A stretch of DNA of 64,000 bases from Tilletia caries (lineage: Eukaryota > Basidiomycota > Exobasidiomycetes > Tilletiales > Tilletiaceae). The position numbers were made by a program, and so were the translations under genes. The stretch spans positions 496,001-560,000 of the forward strand of contig JALUTQ010000001.1 in assembly GCA_032718865.1 (NCBI GenBank), read 5' to 3'. Shown here piece after piece: positions 10,510 to 23,062 of this stretch (positions are counted from its first letter, which is position 1; each line of letters opens with the position of its first letter). The notes beneath the pieces were generated by a model, which was not told the DNA's origin, ran no database searches, and worked only from the letters and a program-made list of their open reading frames with translations.

Positions 10510-11277
10510 CGATCGACAGCGAGAACGGGTGAATGTCCCGATCTATGGTCGGTTCGCCCCGAGCACCCCGGCACTGACCCCGATCTATGGTTGAGTGACC
10601 CCATAAAGATGGTCATGTGACCCCATAAAGATGGTCGATTGAGCCCGTAAAAAACGCAATTTTTGGTGCATTGACCCCGTAAGATTAGTACATTGAACCC
10701 ATAAAGATGGTCGATTGGCCCCATAAAGATGGTGGACAGAGCCCATAAAGATGGTGGACAGAGCCCGTAATGTCTATTTCAGCCGGATAGAGCGGTAGTG
10801 TGTACTGACACTGTCCAAACGACCGGTCGGGCCTTCAGGTATGTAAGAGGGTTCAACTCACACACAAGTCGAGCTTCTGTGAAGCGTTTCTGCCCGTCGA
10901 CGAGCTCTCAAAGTGAATTACGTCGCCGAAGACCGCCATCCCGGCCCGACTATGACCGGATATGACCCTGGAAGCTCAGTACAGTTACTTCAGGCACCCT
11001 GGCCGCTGTAGAATAATTTATCTGGAAGATTTGGAAGCAGGGAAGGTCGCCAAAGGCGATTTGAGATTTTTATGGGGCCAGTGCCCTGCCTTATGGGGCC
11101 AATCGACCATCTTTATGGGCTCAATCGCCTTTGTTTATGGGTTCAGTCGCCGATAATTACGGGCTGAATCGCCTCATCTTACGGGCTCAATTCAAAAAAC
11201 GCTTACGGGGCCAATCGCCTCATGCTCGGGGCGAATCGACCATAGATCGGGACATTCAGGTTACTTGCGATCGACAG
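10510..11277. mobile_element. MITE with subterminal repeat arrays and 10-bp target duplication
   Basis: Non-coding element 10520-11267 (748 bp) between two copies of CGATCGACAG (10510-10519 and 11268-11277). The ends are inverted: TGAATGTCCCGATCTATGGT at 10530 reappears in reverse complement at 11240-11259, and 35 of 36 bases match through TTCGCCCCGAGCA. Inside each arm are about eight degenerate direct units of roughly 20 bp around CCCCATAAAGATGGTCGATT (left arm), mirrored in the right arm as AATCGACCATCTTTATGGGG. The layout (long ends, repeated internal sites, 9-11 bp duplication) resembles Mutator-like non-autonomous elements. No transposase is encoded. Confidence 0.75.
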
Positions 11278-11492
11278 ATCCAGATGCACCATTTAGGTAC
11301 ATCCAGATGGCGGTGTTGGACGTTCTAAATAGGTCCTTTGAGCGTGCCATAGGAGATGTCAAGATGGAAATGGAAACCGAAATGAAAATGAAAAAGGTGA
11401 AGGGAACGGCGTTCCATAAGAAGCCCAGCGCAAGACCATCACCATCTCCGCCCTTTCTCCCCACTTGCAAACACCCCTGCGCACCACGCACG

Positions 11493-13891
11493 ATGAGCAC
11501 CTCGGCTCCCGCACTGAACGAGACCCACGAGCGGCCCACGGTCTGGTCCAAGGCTCCACCTCGCACCGTTGACGAAACTCTCGTGGCTAACGTGACTACG
11601 GAGCTCAGGGAGAAAGATGACTGGCGAAAGAAGGCGCTTGACCCAGAGATCATGGCCAAATGGAAGGTGAGCTTTCTTATGCACGCGCATGCGCATCATT
11701 CTGGTCGCGCCTTAGATGTACGGGAAAGGGAATCACTGATCATTGTTCTACCTTTGTCTTTCTGTCCCAGGCTGAAGCCATCAAGGAGTTCAAATTCTCT
11801 GAGTCGATGGCCCAGTACCTTGAGGACGAGCTCAAATACGAGGCCGGGCTCTGGCACAATGAAGAGCTCGGCATCGAAAGCACAGGTGTGCTTGGCGTAG
11901 TTCGTAGTGACAAGCTGGTCAAGGACGATGTCATCGAGAAGCTCCGCCTGCTTTCCAGCGAGCTCGAGTCAGGGCCAGAGAAGGATTGGCATCCCGAGGT
12001 GAGCGTCTTGATTCTCCGCTTTTGCGCTGTGCTGCGGGCCGACTGATCCTTTCCTTTTCGAGTCGCAGTCCGATGAAACTGTGCTTGATGTCGTGCATCC
12101 TTCGTTGTACTGCCTTGTCGACGACCATACCCGGCTGCTTGGTGAAGACGAAGAAGCACTGTTCCCCGAAGACAGTCGAGACCTGGGCAGGTGGTTTGGC
12201 AAATTGCCCGATATCCACGCAAGCGACGAGAGCCTTCAACGTTCCGACGAGGTCCCCGTTGCACACACCTGCCAATGGCTTCCTGCAGACTTCCAGGTCG
12301 ACGAGCAGGGCAAGGTCAAGGCGCTTTCCTACATCAACAATCTCCATCCAGACCGCAGCAAGCCAACGGGAAAGCTGTACGATGTCATTGAAGAGACACT
12401 GGGAGCATTCATTCCAATGTTCGAAGCGACGTTTGCCGAATATCAGCTTGAAGGCTTCCGAAAAGAATTCCGAAAGGGCTCAGACAATGCCCACTGGATT
12501 GAAGAATTTTGGAATCCAGCTGCTCCTGCGGAGGTACCGGTCAGCGAATTGGCGACCACAGCAGAAGATCGCACGTATCTCAACACCGATGGTGAAGGCG
12601 CGCACGACAAAAGTGCAGAGTCAGTCCAAGCAACTTTCGACCTTGCCTCTTCGGTCACTGACGCTCCACTGTCCTTCTACTTCCCAGTCGCATCGAGTAT
12701 GCCCGAAGAGAATATTGGACCGGTAAGCAGACATGCTGCGCAATCTCTTGTGTCCAGAAACTGATATCTCTTTCCTCAAACCTCAAGAGAACCGAGAGTG
12801 GGTCCGGATTCCGGTGGAGAAGTTTGAACCTGTGAAGATCAACCCAATCAGCCTGAAGAATCGACGATTGCAAGTAATCGTCAAGATGGCGACCATTCAT
12901 CTCGACCCGAAGAAGCCGGAATACGAAGGCGGAGCATGGCATGTGGAAGGGACGCGTGAGTGGTACGGAAAACCCTGCCAGCATTGCACAGGCACTGACC
13001 TCTCACTTCCGCCCTTACTCCGACTATTAGATCGAGAGAAGATCAGCGCTACTGGGATCCTGTACTTTGACCAGGAGAACATCGAAGAATCTGGGCTGAA
13101 GTTCCGTGGCTCCATCGACACATCTCTTGCGACAGAAGAAATTCCTTATGAGCAGAACGAGTTTGACGCGGTACGTTACTTTTTCGCTCTTCCCAAACAG
13201 TATCTGCTTGAGGGCCAGAAAAGGCTAAAAACATTTTTCCTACTTGAGGTCGGACAGATCATGGAGCTCTACGGTTTCGGTACCGACTCAGAGACCTCCC
13301 AGGTACTCGGCAAGATCAGAACCAAGCCCGGCCGTTCCATCGCATTCCCAAATGGTCTCCAACACCAGGTTGCACCCTTCAAGCTTGCTGACCCTACAAA
13401 GCCCGGCTTCCGGAAGATCCTTGCCTTCTTCCTCGTCGATCCTTTGGAGAAGGTCATCAGCACGGCCCGCGTGCCACCGCAGCAATACGATTGGATGCGG
13501 ACCTACTACAACCAAGTGTTCGCTTCCCTTCCTCCAACGGTGCCTACCGAAAGTGAGTCGGACCTAGTTTCTCCATCTGACTTTCGCAGCCTCTGAGAGG
13601 CAAAGGAGTGACACCAAATTTTTTTTTCTCATACCCACCCCTCCAGTCCGGCAAATTATCCTTGCGCACGCTGCACCAGCTGCGATCGTGTCACGCCCAG
13701 CGGCCAATCGGGCCGAGGACGGTCAGCCACAGCGACAACGACCCCGTCTGAACGCGGACAAGGACGAATCATGCGGCATGTCGATTGCCCAGGCGCGCGA
13801 GTACCGCCTTGCGCTGATGCGCGAGCGGGCCAAGCAGGCTGTACACATTGAGGAGGAGAATGAGCAGGGGTTCTCGTTTTGCGAGCACTGA
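11493..13891 (+). CDS. DUF4246 family protein (seven exons)
   Basis: Exons 11493-11666, 11771-11998, 12069-12722, 12790-12955, 13031-13170, 13249-13552 and 13647-13891 join in frame to about 636 residues; every intron has GT..AG ends. DUF4246 hallmarks: LQVIVKMATIHLDPKKPEY, GGAWHVEGTHREKISATGIL YFD.., ..FPNGLQHQVAPFKLADPTK.., RKILAFFLVDP, and the terminal MSIAQAREYRLALMRERAK. The spaced His residues (HVEG, HQVAPF) and the double-stranded beta-helix-like pattern suggest an Fe(II)/2-oxoglutarate oxygenase fold, but activity is not established for this family. It appears intact. Confidence 0.85.
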
Positions 13892-14271
13892 GGAAGAAGG
13901 GTTTGGCGGGCCGAGTGCCCTTTTCCCGAACGTTCTTTTTCGCAGCGACGCTATCAGGATTCGGAGCTGGCTCGAGGCCCGCCTCAAAGTCATCAACAAA
14001 ACACACCACAACAAAGATTATTGCACTTCATGCAGCTCAAGACTGCCTTCTTTTTCCTTCGAACGAGCGCCAAGGCCTCGTCGTCACCGGAAAGCGTCCA
14101 TTCACTCTATGAGTGGAAGCAACCGCTCTTTCTCGATACCTTTTGCGCCGCCATGCTTCGTCCCTGGCCGGGAACATTCACCCAAAGAGTCACGCAAATC
14201 GTTACGGCGCCTGTCACCGTGATGTTCTCCTTTCGCAACAAAATCTTGCGCTCATCGATTCCCTTGAAAAT
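13892..14271. other. 3' intergenic spacer between convergent genes
   Basis: Convergent spacer between the DUF4246 gene and the deacylase gene. Only short frames and pyrimidine/purine runs; nothing else seen. Confidence 0.5.
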
Positions 14272-17200
14272 TTACTGTTCTATCGTACGTCTGGCAGAGT
14301 CTATAGCGTCGGAGAGCTGCGCCATCTCAAGGACGACGGAGATGATATCCGGCTGGTGCGAGTTATCCGCTGTCTGTGAGCCGCTGCCGCTGCCGCCGAT
14401 AGACAGGGACAGAGCCTTTTCGAAGTGACTTTTGGCTGATCGTAGCGAGGGAGGCGGGAGGGCTGCGAATTGGTAGAGCGGGTCGGGAGGTAGTGGCGGT
14501 CTTTTGGCCTTCTTGTCATCGCCGTTGCCGTCCTTTTTCTCCTTCTCTTTCTTGTCCTCGTCTTCTTGATGCTTGTTCCCCCCATCCTTATCCGTCTCTG
14601 CAGCCGTAGCATCGTCCGAGGTCGCCTTGGGCTTCCGCCTGTGTCGCAGCACAGCGGGCGCGTCGTCCTCGTCAATGAGATACGGTTGTACCCCCTCCTT
14701 CTCTTCGTCCCCCTCGTCCGTCGACGGACGCGGAGTGAATGTTTCGAACCCAAGCAGCCGGCTCGACTCCTCCTCCTGCCCTTCCCTTTCCTTATTCACC
14801 CACACCGCTCGCACCTGAGTCTGCGCAGCCAACCGGGCGTCCCACCCATCTTTCCCCAACTTTGCCAAGTTCCACCCACCGACCTGCATCCGAGCGCGCA
14901 CAAGATCAATATGGCCCTGCGCGAAGTGTTTGGCGCTCCTGGTGCGTAAGGCGTGATACGTCGCTGCGAGGTCGAGATAGCGCTTGAGCAAGTCGTCCAG
15001 ATTCTCATGAGGAGTGCGCATTGTGGTGGTGGGCTTTGATCTGGGGTTGGAGAGATCGGCGGAGGCTGCGAGGGAAGGAGGTAGGACGGTGGACGCTGAG
15101 AGCTCGGCGGGAATGTCCATACGGAGGATGGGTGCCGAGTTGTTCGCTTTGATTATTTGGGGAGGAGCAGCAGCGCTCTCATCATAAAGCGCAGGACTCG
15201 GCCCTGGTCTCGAATGCCGAGCTTGAAGGGCTGAAGGCCCTGCTGTGGCGGAATGAACAGCAGCGTCCTGACCGTTTTCAGCGCGAGCTTGTGCAGCGTT
15301 CTCTTCAATCCCGTCATAGTCACCACGCTGACGAAGGAGTGTATAGTCATGTGAAGACGGACCGGCTGTTGTTGACGAACTGGCACCGAGCTTCCGCGTT
15401 CTCCACTGCACGAAGAGAAGCCAGGCAAAGATGATGTTGAGGCCGTCATATAGCAGATAGGTGTACCGCAAGCCCCACGTCAGCGACTTAATCGCTACAA
15501 AGCTGAAAAGCAGCTGCGTGATACGCGCAAGCATCCTGCAAGAGAGAACAAAGGACTTGTCCGTGAGAAAACCTCCATACACACCTTCAAATTGTCCAAG
15601 GCAACTCACCTGCTCGGCGCTCGTTGAAGGAGTCGTCCCGAAGTGCCCACCTGCACAAACAGGATGAACGACACAATCTCCAGGACATTATGATCGCCCA
15701 AGCCTGGAGTCGTCGCCGGTGCCCTGATGCCCAAGAGGACGTTTCGTGCCCAGACGACGAGCACGGGGGCCCGAATGGGGAGGACACCCATCATGAGCGC
15801 CAAAACCAGCATCTGTTGGTGATACCGGCTCGCGCTGTCGCTCAGGTCCGCAGTGATCCTACCGTGAGCGGACGATCCGGCTTGTCTTCTCTCCCGACTC
15901 CAGGTCGCCGAGGCTCGGACGGCGTTGAGGAGCTGGACCATGGTCGCGATGAGGAACGCGAGCTGGTATGGGATGAGGAAGAAGATGGCGACGATGACTG
16001 TCCCGATGGCGAGAAGGGTCGTTCGCGAATAGCCAACAACCTCAACATTGCCTTTCCGTCCCTCACCCGCATCCCCACTCGCAGAAGACCGGCCTGTGAA
16101 TGGTGCGGTGAGCATCGTGAGAACCCGGACGAGTCCGACCAGGAAGACGACCTGGACGACGAGGATGCTGAATGTGGACAGAAGAAGGACGGGTCCAAGG
16201 GCGATGAAGGAGAACGAAGCCGGACCTGGGTAGCCCAAAAGCCAGTTCAACATGCCCTGGTCATACGCGTCCTGAGCGCTGCTCATCTTCACGACGGCCG
16301 CCTGGAGCAACGCGAGCACCATGCTTGCGATGCTCAGGATCAAGAGCACGCGCGGGCCGTAGATCCAGAGCGAGGACAACAGGGCCGGGAAGGGGACTTT
16401 CTCCAAAGCCGTCTCGATATCGCCGTCTTCGGACCGAGCCTTGCTCTCCGAGTCCGATGGGGAGTTCCAGTCGTCCCAGATCAGACCGGCGATGAGACAG
16501 AGCATGGCGAAGGGAAAGACGAGCGCAGCGAACCGATAGCGCATCGCGAGGAGACCCAGACTCGCCATCCAGTCGATCTGTACCGTGATGCTGTGAAGTC
16601 CTCCGATCTGAGGGGTAGCGTTCTTGTCCCTCCCGCTCGACGCTTTCAGCGCACTCGGGTCGAAGAACAGGGAGAACAACGTGCCTTGCTGGGCGCTTGA
16701 GGCGGGTGCGATGAAAGGGGAGCTGGCATACAGGCTCATTCGGAGACGGTCATTGTGAGCTGATGGACTGATCGCGCCGCCGTTTCTCTCCTGAGCTTCC
16801 AAAAGAGAAGGGAACCAGACTGCGTCGCCAGTGCCCCTATGCCGAGCATGCAGCATGGGCGAGAAGGCAAGCGTACTGCTGATAGGTGGAGAATCGGAAC
16901 TGGCAAACTCCATATTGACCACAAGGCGATACGCGAGCAGACTGGAGTCCATCGAGGGGACGAGGAAACGGACGACAGGGCCAATGTCCGAGCCCGACGG
17001 GTGCTGACTGAGAGCGTCAGCAATGTCGAGCCTGACAGAAGAGAGTGCCCCAGCGGGATTTTGTGCCGATTTGGGTGTCACAACAATGGGAGCAGACGGA
17101 GTCCACCCAGCACGGAACCAGCCCGAGCCTCGAGCGTTCGAGAGCTTGGACACTTTCACCGAGCTGTAACCGGACGCGCGAAGCTCGGCCACACTGGCAC

Positions 17201-18797
17201 GCCATCGTCGGAGTCCCTGGCCGGGAAGCTCGTACCTGGTCTCTGCGTGTGGGAAGAGGATCGAAGGTGAGAACTGGGTTGGTGCGGACATCGTCGGGCG
17301 GAAGGAGGACGGTGGGAGAAGTTCGTATGAGGGAGGTGACGCCATTGTACAATTAGACGGACTAGCTTGTGCGCTGGGGACTTTGCAGAGGAGGATCACG
17401 AGCTCTGGCTGAGAAACTACCCCTAACCCGAGAGTCGGATCGTTGCCGACAGCTAGGTCTGTGATGACTTCGATGTCGAGGGCGGGTCCTGCATTCTTTC
17501 CTAGAAGATCGAAAGAAAGCGAGTCTTGACCTTCCAAATCTGCCGACTGAATGTTTTGGGACGATTCCGGAAGCGGAAGCGAATGCTGAAGTTGCCGATC
17601 AGGTTCATCGAGTCCCCACTCTGCATTGCTCCCAAGAATGCGCTCCCAAAGTTTCTTGCGCTGGCGCGTATGCTGAACACCAATACGGGATTGTGCATCT
17701 GCGAAAAGCAGTGCGTCCATCATGCTGGCGCGAGCGATGCGTTCCCTGAGCTGGTCGCACCAAGCCATGGAGACGTGTCCGACGCTACTCCAGAGAGCGG
17801 GCAGGGCGGATGTGAAGGTGCTGATGGCTTGTGCACTTGGCCAGAGCGCGGGCAGGGAGGGAGATCCGAGGGCGAGTGATGAGCTCTCGGAGGTGATCTG
17901 GGTGTCAAGAGCGCCTGAACCGATGCTGATGAGGAGCACATCGGCAAAGTGGGGGAACGAGCGCCAAACATCTTCTTGCTTTGTAGCGTTGTTGCCTGCA
18001 TCGAGCATCTGCCTAGAGTACAAGTGCGCAGGACGATTGATGCGGGTGTAGATTGACTCCAGGCCACGATCAAAGGGAGCGGGTGGGAAGGCGTGGGGTG
18101 TGCTGAGGGTGATGATGGTGTCGATGCTCCCTGGGACGTAGTTGGGCTGGTCGAGCAAGAGTCGAGCGACGACGCCGCCCATGGAATGAGCGAGAATGGG
18201 GACGGAAGTGACGTTATGGCTAGAAATCGGCGCATACAGCTCGAGCAGGTATGCGATGACTTCGTTGACGTAGGTGGCCTGGTCGAGCATTGTCTGCGAA
18301 TGGAAGGCGGAGAAGTCCTCGTTGAAGTGGACGGTCCACCAGTCGACGGGACCGCGGGCACGGGCCCATTCCTGTTTGGGCATGCTGGCACCGTTATCCT
18401 CGTAGTACTGGGTTGCCGAGCTACTTGCGACGCTGCGAATCTGGGCATAATGTCCTGCGTTGCCTGGGATGAAGAGCGCGGGTGTGCCCCTGGGCCGATC
18501 GTCCTGCGGGTGTCCGTGGGAGCCGCGCTCGCGGTAGAGGAACAGCGAGTACTTGCGCGCGAGGCCCGAGGGCGAGACGGGATGGTGGACAGCATAGGCA
18601 GGCCACATGCGCGACATGCGACACTGCTGGCTCAGACCGAGCGAGCTGGCCAGGTCGACGAAGGAGCGGCCGAGCCCGAGCACCGCCAGCAGCGAGAGGA
18701 GCCCGACGGCGAGGGCGAGGCAAACATCGCGCCGGCTTGGACCGCGACGGCGAGCGCGCCCTCGGCCACGTGATCCGAGCAGCAGCGTCAACAGCAT
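14272..18797 (-). CDS. BST1: GPI inositol-deacylase (BST1/PGAP1) fused in frame to a Vma22-like domain
   Basis: Exons 18797-15610 and 15535-14272 join (intron GTGAGT..TTGCAG, 74 nt) to about 1483 residues. The first 1090 residues are a PGAP1/Bst1 GPI inositol-deacylase of the ER: an N-terminal TM segment, CRMSRMWPAY, the lipase core FIPGNAGHYAQIRS, catalytic Ser in AHSMGGVVARLL (usual form GHSMGG), and a C-terminal multi-TM region ending LRYTYLLYDGLNIIFAWLLF. The frame then continues without a stop through a Ser/Ala-rich linker into HENLDDLLKRYLDLAATYHA and DPLYQFAALPPPSLRSAKSH, signatures of the V-ATPase assembly factor Vma22/CCDC115. Either a true fusion or two adjacent genes whose boundary (for example at MRTPHENL) I cannot see. 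Divergent from the cysteinyl-tRNA synthetase gene. Confidence 0.8.
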
Positions 18798-19104
18798 GCT
18801 GACTTCTGTAATAAGGAATCAAGGCAGTCGGTGGTGGCAGCCTATTATTATTCCAGGCAAGTGGGTATGCTGTGCTCGGAGCCTTTCTTCAGAAGAACAA
18901 CACTCGACAAGCAGCCGACAAGCCTCACGCACTCACTCACTCATTTCCTTCAGCCCGACCTCGACCTCGACATCCTGAGCAGCAGCAGCGGCAAGAACGG
19001 CCTATTTACTCGCTCTTCTACACGCAGGGACGTCTCGAGTGCACAGACTCCGGCCAGTGCGAGTCTCATCCTCTCCTACAGGAAGTCTCGTCCAGGGTCT
19101 TTAT
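18798..19104. promoter_or_regulatory. Bidirectional promoter region
   Basis: About 300 bp separate the ATG of the minus-strand deacylase gene from the ATG of the plus-strand cysteinyl-tRNA synthetase gene, so both promoters must lie here. It contains CT-rich stretches (CACGCACTCACTCACTCATT) but no clear TATA box. Confidence 0.5.
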
Positions 19105-22100
19105 ATGCTGCAGACGGCGTCGTGTCGCGTGCACCGTCTCTTCTCGTCTCCCAGCACCGCACTCGCCTTTCGCAGCACGGCTCGCTCTCAGCAACAACAC
19201 TCAGCTCGCGCCTTCGCCTTCGCCTTCGCACCAGCAGCAGCAAGAATGGCAGCACCCGCATCTACTACCGCTCCAGCACCGACGGCCGCGGCAGCCAATC
19301 AGCAGCCGGCATGGGTCCTCCCCACACAGCGACAGCCCACGCCCGCCCTGCACGTCTACAACTCGCTCACACGCTCCAAGACTCCCTTCGTCACCCGCAC
19401 ACCCGGCCAGCTCACATGGTACAACTGCGGTCCCACAGTCTACGACGCCTCCCACATGGGCCACGCGCGCAACTACGTCTCCCAGGACATCATCCGCCGC
19501 ATTCTCCGTGACTACTTTGCCTACGACGTACACCTCGTCATGAACATCACCGACATCGACGACAAGATCATCGTTCGCGCACGGCATCGGTACCTTCTCG
19601 CCCGTTTTAAACAGGATCATGCGGCCAAGCCGATATCGAAGGAACTGGTTGAAACTGTGCGCCTCGCTTGGTCCGCCTTCTTCAAGAGCACCCTTCAGTC
19701 TCTGGCTCCTCCCACAGCTCCCCTCGACGACGGCGAAGCACCGTCCGAGCGCGCGGTTGAGGACGCGCAATGGGAGTCCATTTCCCGTCTCCGGACCACT
19801 GACCCGGAATGGGTACGCGTCAATTCGGAAAAGCAGCCCAAGTTGAGCATGTGGTTCACCGCCCTCGACAGCTCCCGTCAGGCCCTCCTCCCCGCCGTCG
19901 CCTCTCTCGCATTCAGCTCATCAGCGAACACAGCCACAAGCGATTCCAACGACAGCTCAGCGGAACTATCTGCTAATCTCATCAATGCCTCCGCCGATAT
20001 CATTGCCCCCTACCTCGACGCACAACAAGGCTCTGGCATCTCCAACCCCTCCATCTTCCGATCTCTCGCCGCCCACTGGGAACGCGCCTTCTTCCAAGAC
20101 ATGGCCAGACTCCGTGTCGAACGGCCAACGACACTCACACGCGTCAGCGAGTACGTGCCGGAGATCGTTACCTTTGTCCAGAAAATTGTCCGACGCGGGT
20201 TCGCGTACGAGGACGACCGCGGTAATGTCTGGTTCGACACCCGCAAGTTTGATGGCGGCCAATCGGGAGCATTGGAAGAGGATGGCAAGGAAGTCGATGG
20301 GCACGCTCGGGATGGAGAAGATGGCGAATGGAAGCATACCTATGCCAAGCTCGCGCCCTGGAGCAAGGGCAACCGCGAACTCATCGAGGAGGGCGAAGGT
20401 GAGTACTGTTCCCATTTGGAGACCAGTCTCATTTGGTCATCTCATACCATGATTGCACCCCACAGGCTCTTTATCTACCTCGACCGCGACCATCTCCGGT
20501 AAGCGACACGCGTCCGACTTTGCCCTCTGGAAAGCTTCCAAAGCAGGAGAACCCGCTTGGCCATCACCTTGGGGCTCCGGCCGACCCGGCTGGCACATTG
20601 AGTGCTCCGTCATGGGCTCCGACGTCCTCGGCGCCCAGATGGACATCCACAGCGGCGGCGAGGATCTCTGCTTCCCGCACCACGACAACGAGCTGGCCCA
20701 GTCCGAGGCGGCCTTCGGTTGTCGACAGTGGGTCAACTACTTCTTGCACACGGGTCATCTGCACATCGAAGGGATGAAGATGAGCAAGAGCTTGAAGAAC
20801 TTTATCACGATTGAGGAGGCGCTGGGCAAGTATACTGCTCGACAGCTTCGGTTGGCCTTCTTGAATACGACGTGGAATGCGAAGATGGACTTTGGGAAAA
20901 ACAGCATGGCGGCTGTTGCGAGTGCGGAGCAGACCTTTAATGTAAGCCACCAGCCTTCTTCCCTCTTTGGCTCTCCCGCAAAATCAGGATCACGGCAGTG
21001 CTCACGAACCCCCACGCTTTTCATGAACTCTAGAACTTTTTCGGGAACGTCAACGCCATGGTTCGAGAAGCCGCCGCGCGCGAAGTCGAGGAGGCCAAGC
21101 GTGCCGAGGCTGAAGCCGCTACATTAGAAGCCACTGCCGATTTGTCCACCTCGGGAGCCAACTCGTCATCACATTCCCCAATCACCGTAGGACCTCACGG
21201 CTACAACAAAGCCGAAGCGGAGCTCATGGCAGCCCTGACCTCATCTCAAGCGGCCTTCCGACGCGCCATGGCCGACTCCTTCGACACGCCCCAGGGTCTG
21301 AGCATCCTGCTCGAGCTCGTATCGAAAGTGAATGTGTATGAGCGCTCGCGTGCGGCTCGGGCTGAGGTGAATCTGGGGGTGTTGCAGGCTGTGGGCAGTT
21401 GGGTGGGGAAAATGTTGCGGATGTGGGGACTGGGTGAGGGGAGGGTTCGGGAGAGAGAGGGTGAGGTTGGGTGGGGTACTGCGCCTGAAGTTGGACGGGA
21501 CTTGGAGGGTGATGCGGCCGGTTCGGGCGAGGTTGACGTGAGTCTACCAAATACACGCATTTGTGGATATCCAAGAAGAGGTTGCTGTGCTGACGAATGA
21601 CTTATTTCCCTTGGTGTTCTCAGCGAGAGGCGCTACTTGCACCTTACCTACGCGTGCTTTCGAGCTTCCGCGACGCGACTCGTTCCCTGGCACGAACCGC
21701 AGCTTCAGCTCCCGTCGACCCCAACTCCAAACCGAAATACCCAAGCGAACTCCTCGCCCTCGCCGACCGACTGCGAGACTTTGATCTGGCCGAGCTCGGG
21801 GTGTCACTGGAGGACCAGGACGACGGCAAGGCGCTCGTCAAGTTCGTCTCAGCCGACCAACTCCGCGCAGCGCGAGAAGAGAAGGAACGAGCGATCCGGG
21901 AAAAAGAGGAGCGGAAGCAGGCTGCCAAGGTAGCCGCTGAGGCCAAAAGGCGCGAGATGCTGCTCAAGGGCGCCACGCCTGCCTCGGACTTCTTCCGCTC
22001 GAAGGAGACGTGTGGGGAGGTCTTTGGTGGGTGGGACGAGAGGGGGATCCCGACTTTGGATGGGGAGGGGAAGGAGTTGAGTAAGAAGAAGAGGAAGAAT

Positions 22101-22175
22101 GTGGAGAAGGAGTTTGAGAAGCAGGTTGGGGCGCATCAGGAGTATCTTAAGGCGAAGGAGGCCGGCGAGATTTGA
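19105..22175 (+). CDS. Cysteinyl-tRNA synthetase, probably dual-targeted
   Basis: Exons 19105-20398, 20466-20941, 21034-21537 and 21624-22175 join in frame to about 941 residues. It charges tRNA-Cys with cysteine. Class I motifs are present: the HIGH-type motif in [33 protein letters not shown], the Zn/active-site region [10 protein letters not shown] and FPHHDNE, and KMSKSLKNF. The first ATG gives [20 protein letters not shown].., an Arg/Ser/Ala-rich, acid-free leader typical of mitochondrial presequences. A second in-frame ATG at 19246 (MAAPASTT) would give a cytosolic form. One gene making both enzymes is common in fungi; here it is an inference. The C-terminal region is a charged helix ([20 protein letters not shown]) ending KAKEAGEI. 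Confidence 0.92.
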
Positions 22176-22426
22176 GACGGGGGACTGCGTTGATGGACTT
22201 TGGGCGCGTTGCCGCTCCCTTCAAACAGCATGCCCGGCCATCCTCCCCTGGGAGCGTAATCTTAGATGCTTTCGTCCTCATCACTCGAGGTGTGCACTGT
22301 GGATGCATGCTGTCTTTCTCGCCTGTATCTGCGGACCAGGACCGGGCGGAGTGAGACCGGACAGACGGGAGCGACATCAGCACCGTGCGACGTGAATGGA
22401 AGTTGGAACTGTGCTTATTGCGGTGT

Positions 22427-23062
22427 CTAGTCGTATACTGCTCTCACGACAGAGCGCCAGCGATTGAGGAAAGCAGACAGAGGCTACTGTCAGCTTACGC
22501 GTCCTCCAGCGCAAGAAGGGGTGAAGGGTCTCAAGACGAGCGCCCTTGCTCCGTTACTCACCATGAACGATGCCGTACCAAAAAGTCCACCACAGCACGT
22601 AACTGAACAGATTCTCCTGCCCGCCCTGCACCGCCAATCCCACCACGCCCGGCTGAGTCGCGATTGTGCCGAGATGAGGGACGTACTTGCTCGGCTGGGC
22701 CCTTGCGTTGTACGCAAGCAGAACGAGGTTCGTGAGGAGGAGAGTGACGGCGAAGAAGTAGAAGCCGGAGAGGTTGCGCAGACCGAGGACGCCTGCGCTT
22801 GCGCCTGCGAGGGAGAGTGCTGTTGAGCGGAGGCTGCAGAGTGCGCAGAGAACGGGTTGGGTTGGGTTGGGGGGAAATTGCGTCAGTCACGAAAGCAAAG
22901 GGGGTAGAGAGAGGGGGACATGAGAGAAACGCACAAGTAGATCTGCTTCGCGTTGTACGCCAGGTTCTCCGGGTAGATGTCGGGAACGGGCCCGTCCTGT
23001 CCGTCGACCCCGGGCGCGCCGCCTTCGCCCTGTCCTGCTGCTGCTGGTACCACTGCTGCCAT
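22427..23062 (-). CDS. EMC6: ER membrane complex subunit 6 (EMC6)
   Basis: Exons 23062-22935, 22833-22562 and 22437-22427 give about 136 residues. EMC6 is a small core subunit of the ER membrane protein insertase. Seen: MAAVVPAAAGQ..VPDIYPENLAYNAKQIYFLR, then the membrane part STALSLAGASAGVLGLRNLS and GFYFFAVTLLLTNLVLLAYN, and SYVLWWTFWYGIVH|VYD. The last exon is only 11 nt (TATACGACTAG) and supplies the conserved VHVY-type end; its acceptor (GAGAGCAG) and the 124-nt intron look normal. Human EMC6 is 110 residues; the extra length is the N-terminal tail. Confidence 0.88.

Noticed and set aside
11493..13891. TET/JBP-type oxygenase near the KDZ element
   Set aside because: TET/JBP genes are linked to KDZ transposons in some basidiomycetes, so I looked for one. 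The only oxygenase-like gene here matches DUF4246 motifs, not TET/JBP.
15624..16700. Long plus-strand frame of 358 codons
   Set aside because: Antisense to the GPI inositol-deacylase coding region; a charged, repeat-like translation typical of a shadow frame.
19039..19104. Upstream extension of cysteinyl-tRNA synthetase
   Set aside because: The frame is open from 19039 but that codon is GTG; the first ATG is at 19105 and already gives a good mitochondrial leader.
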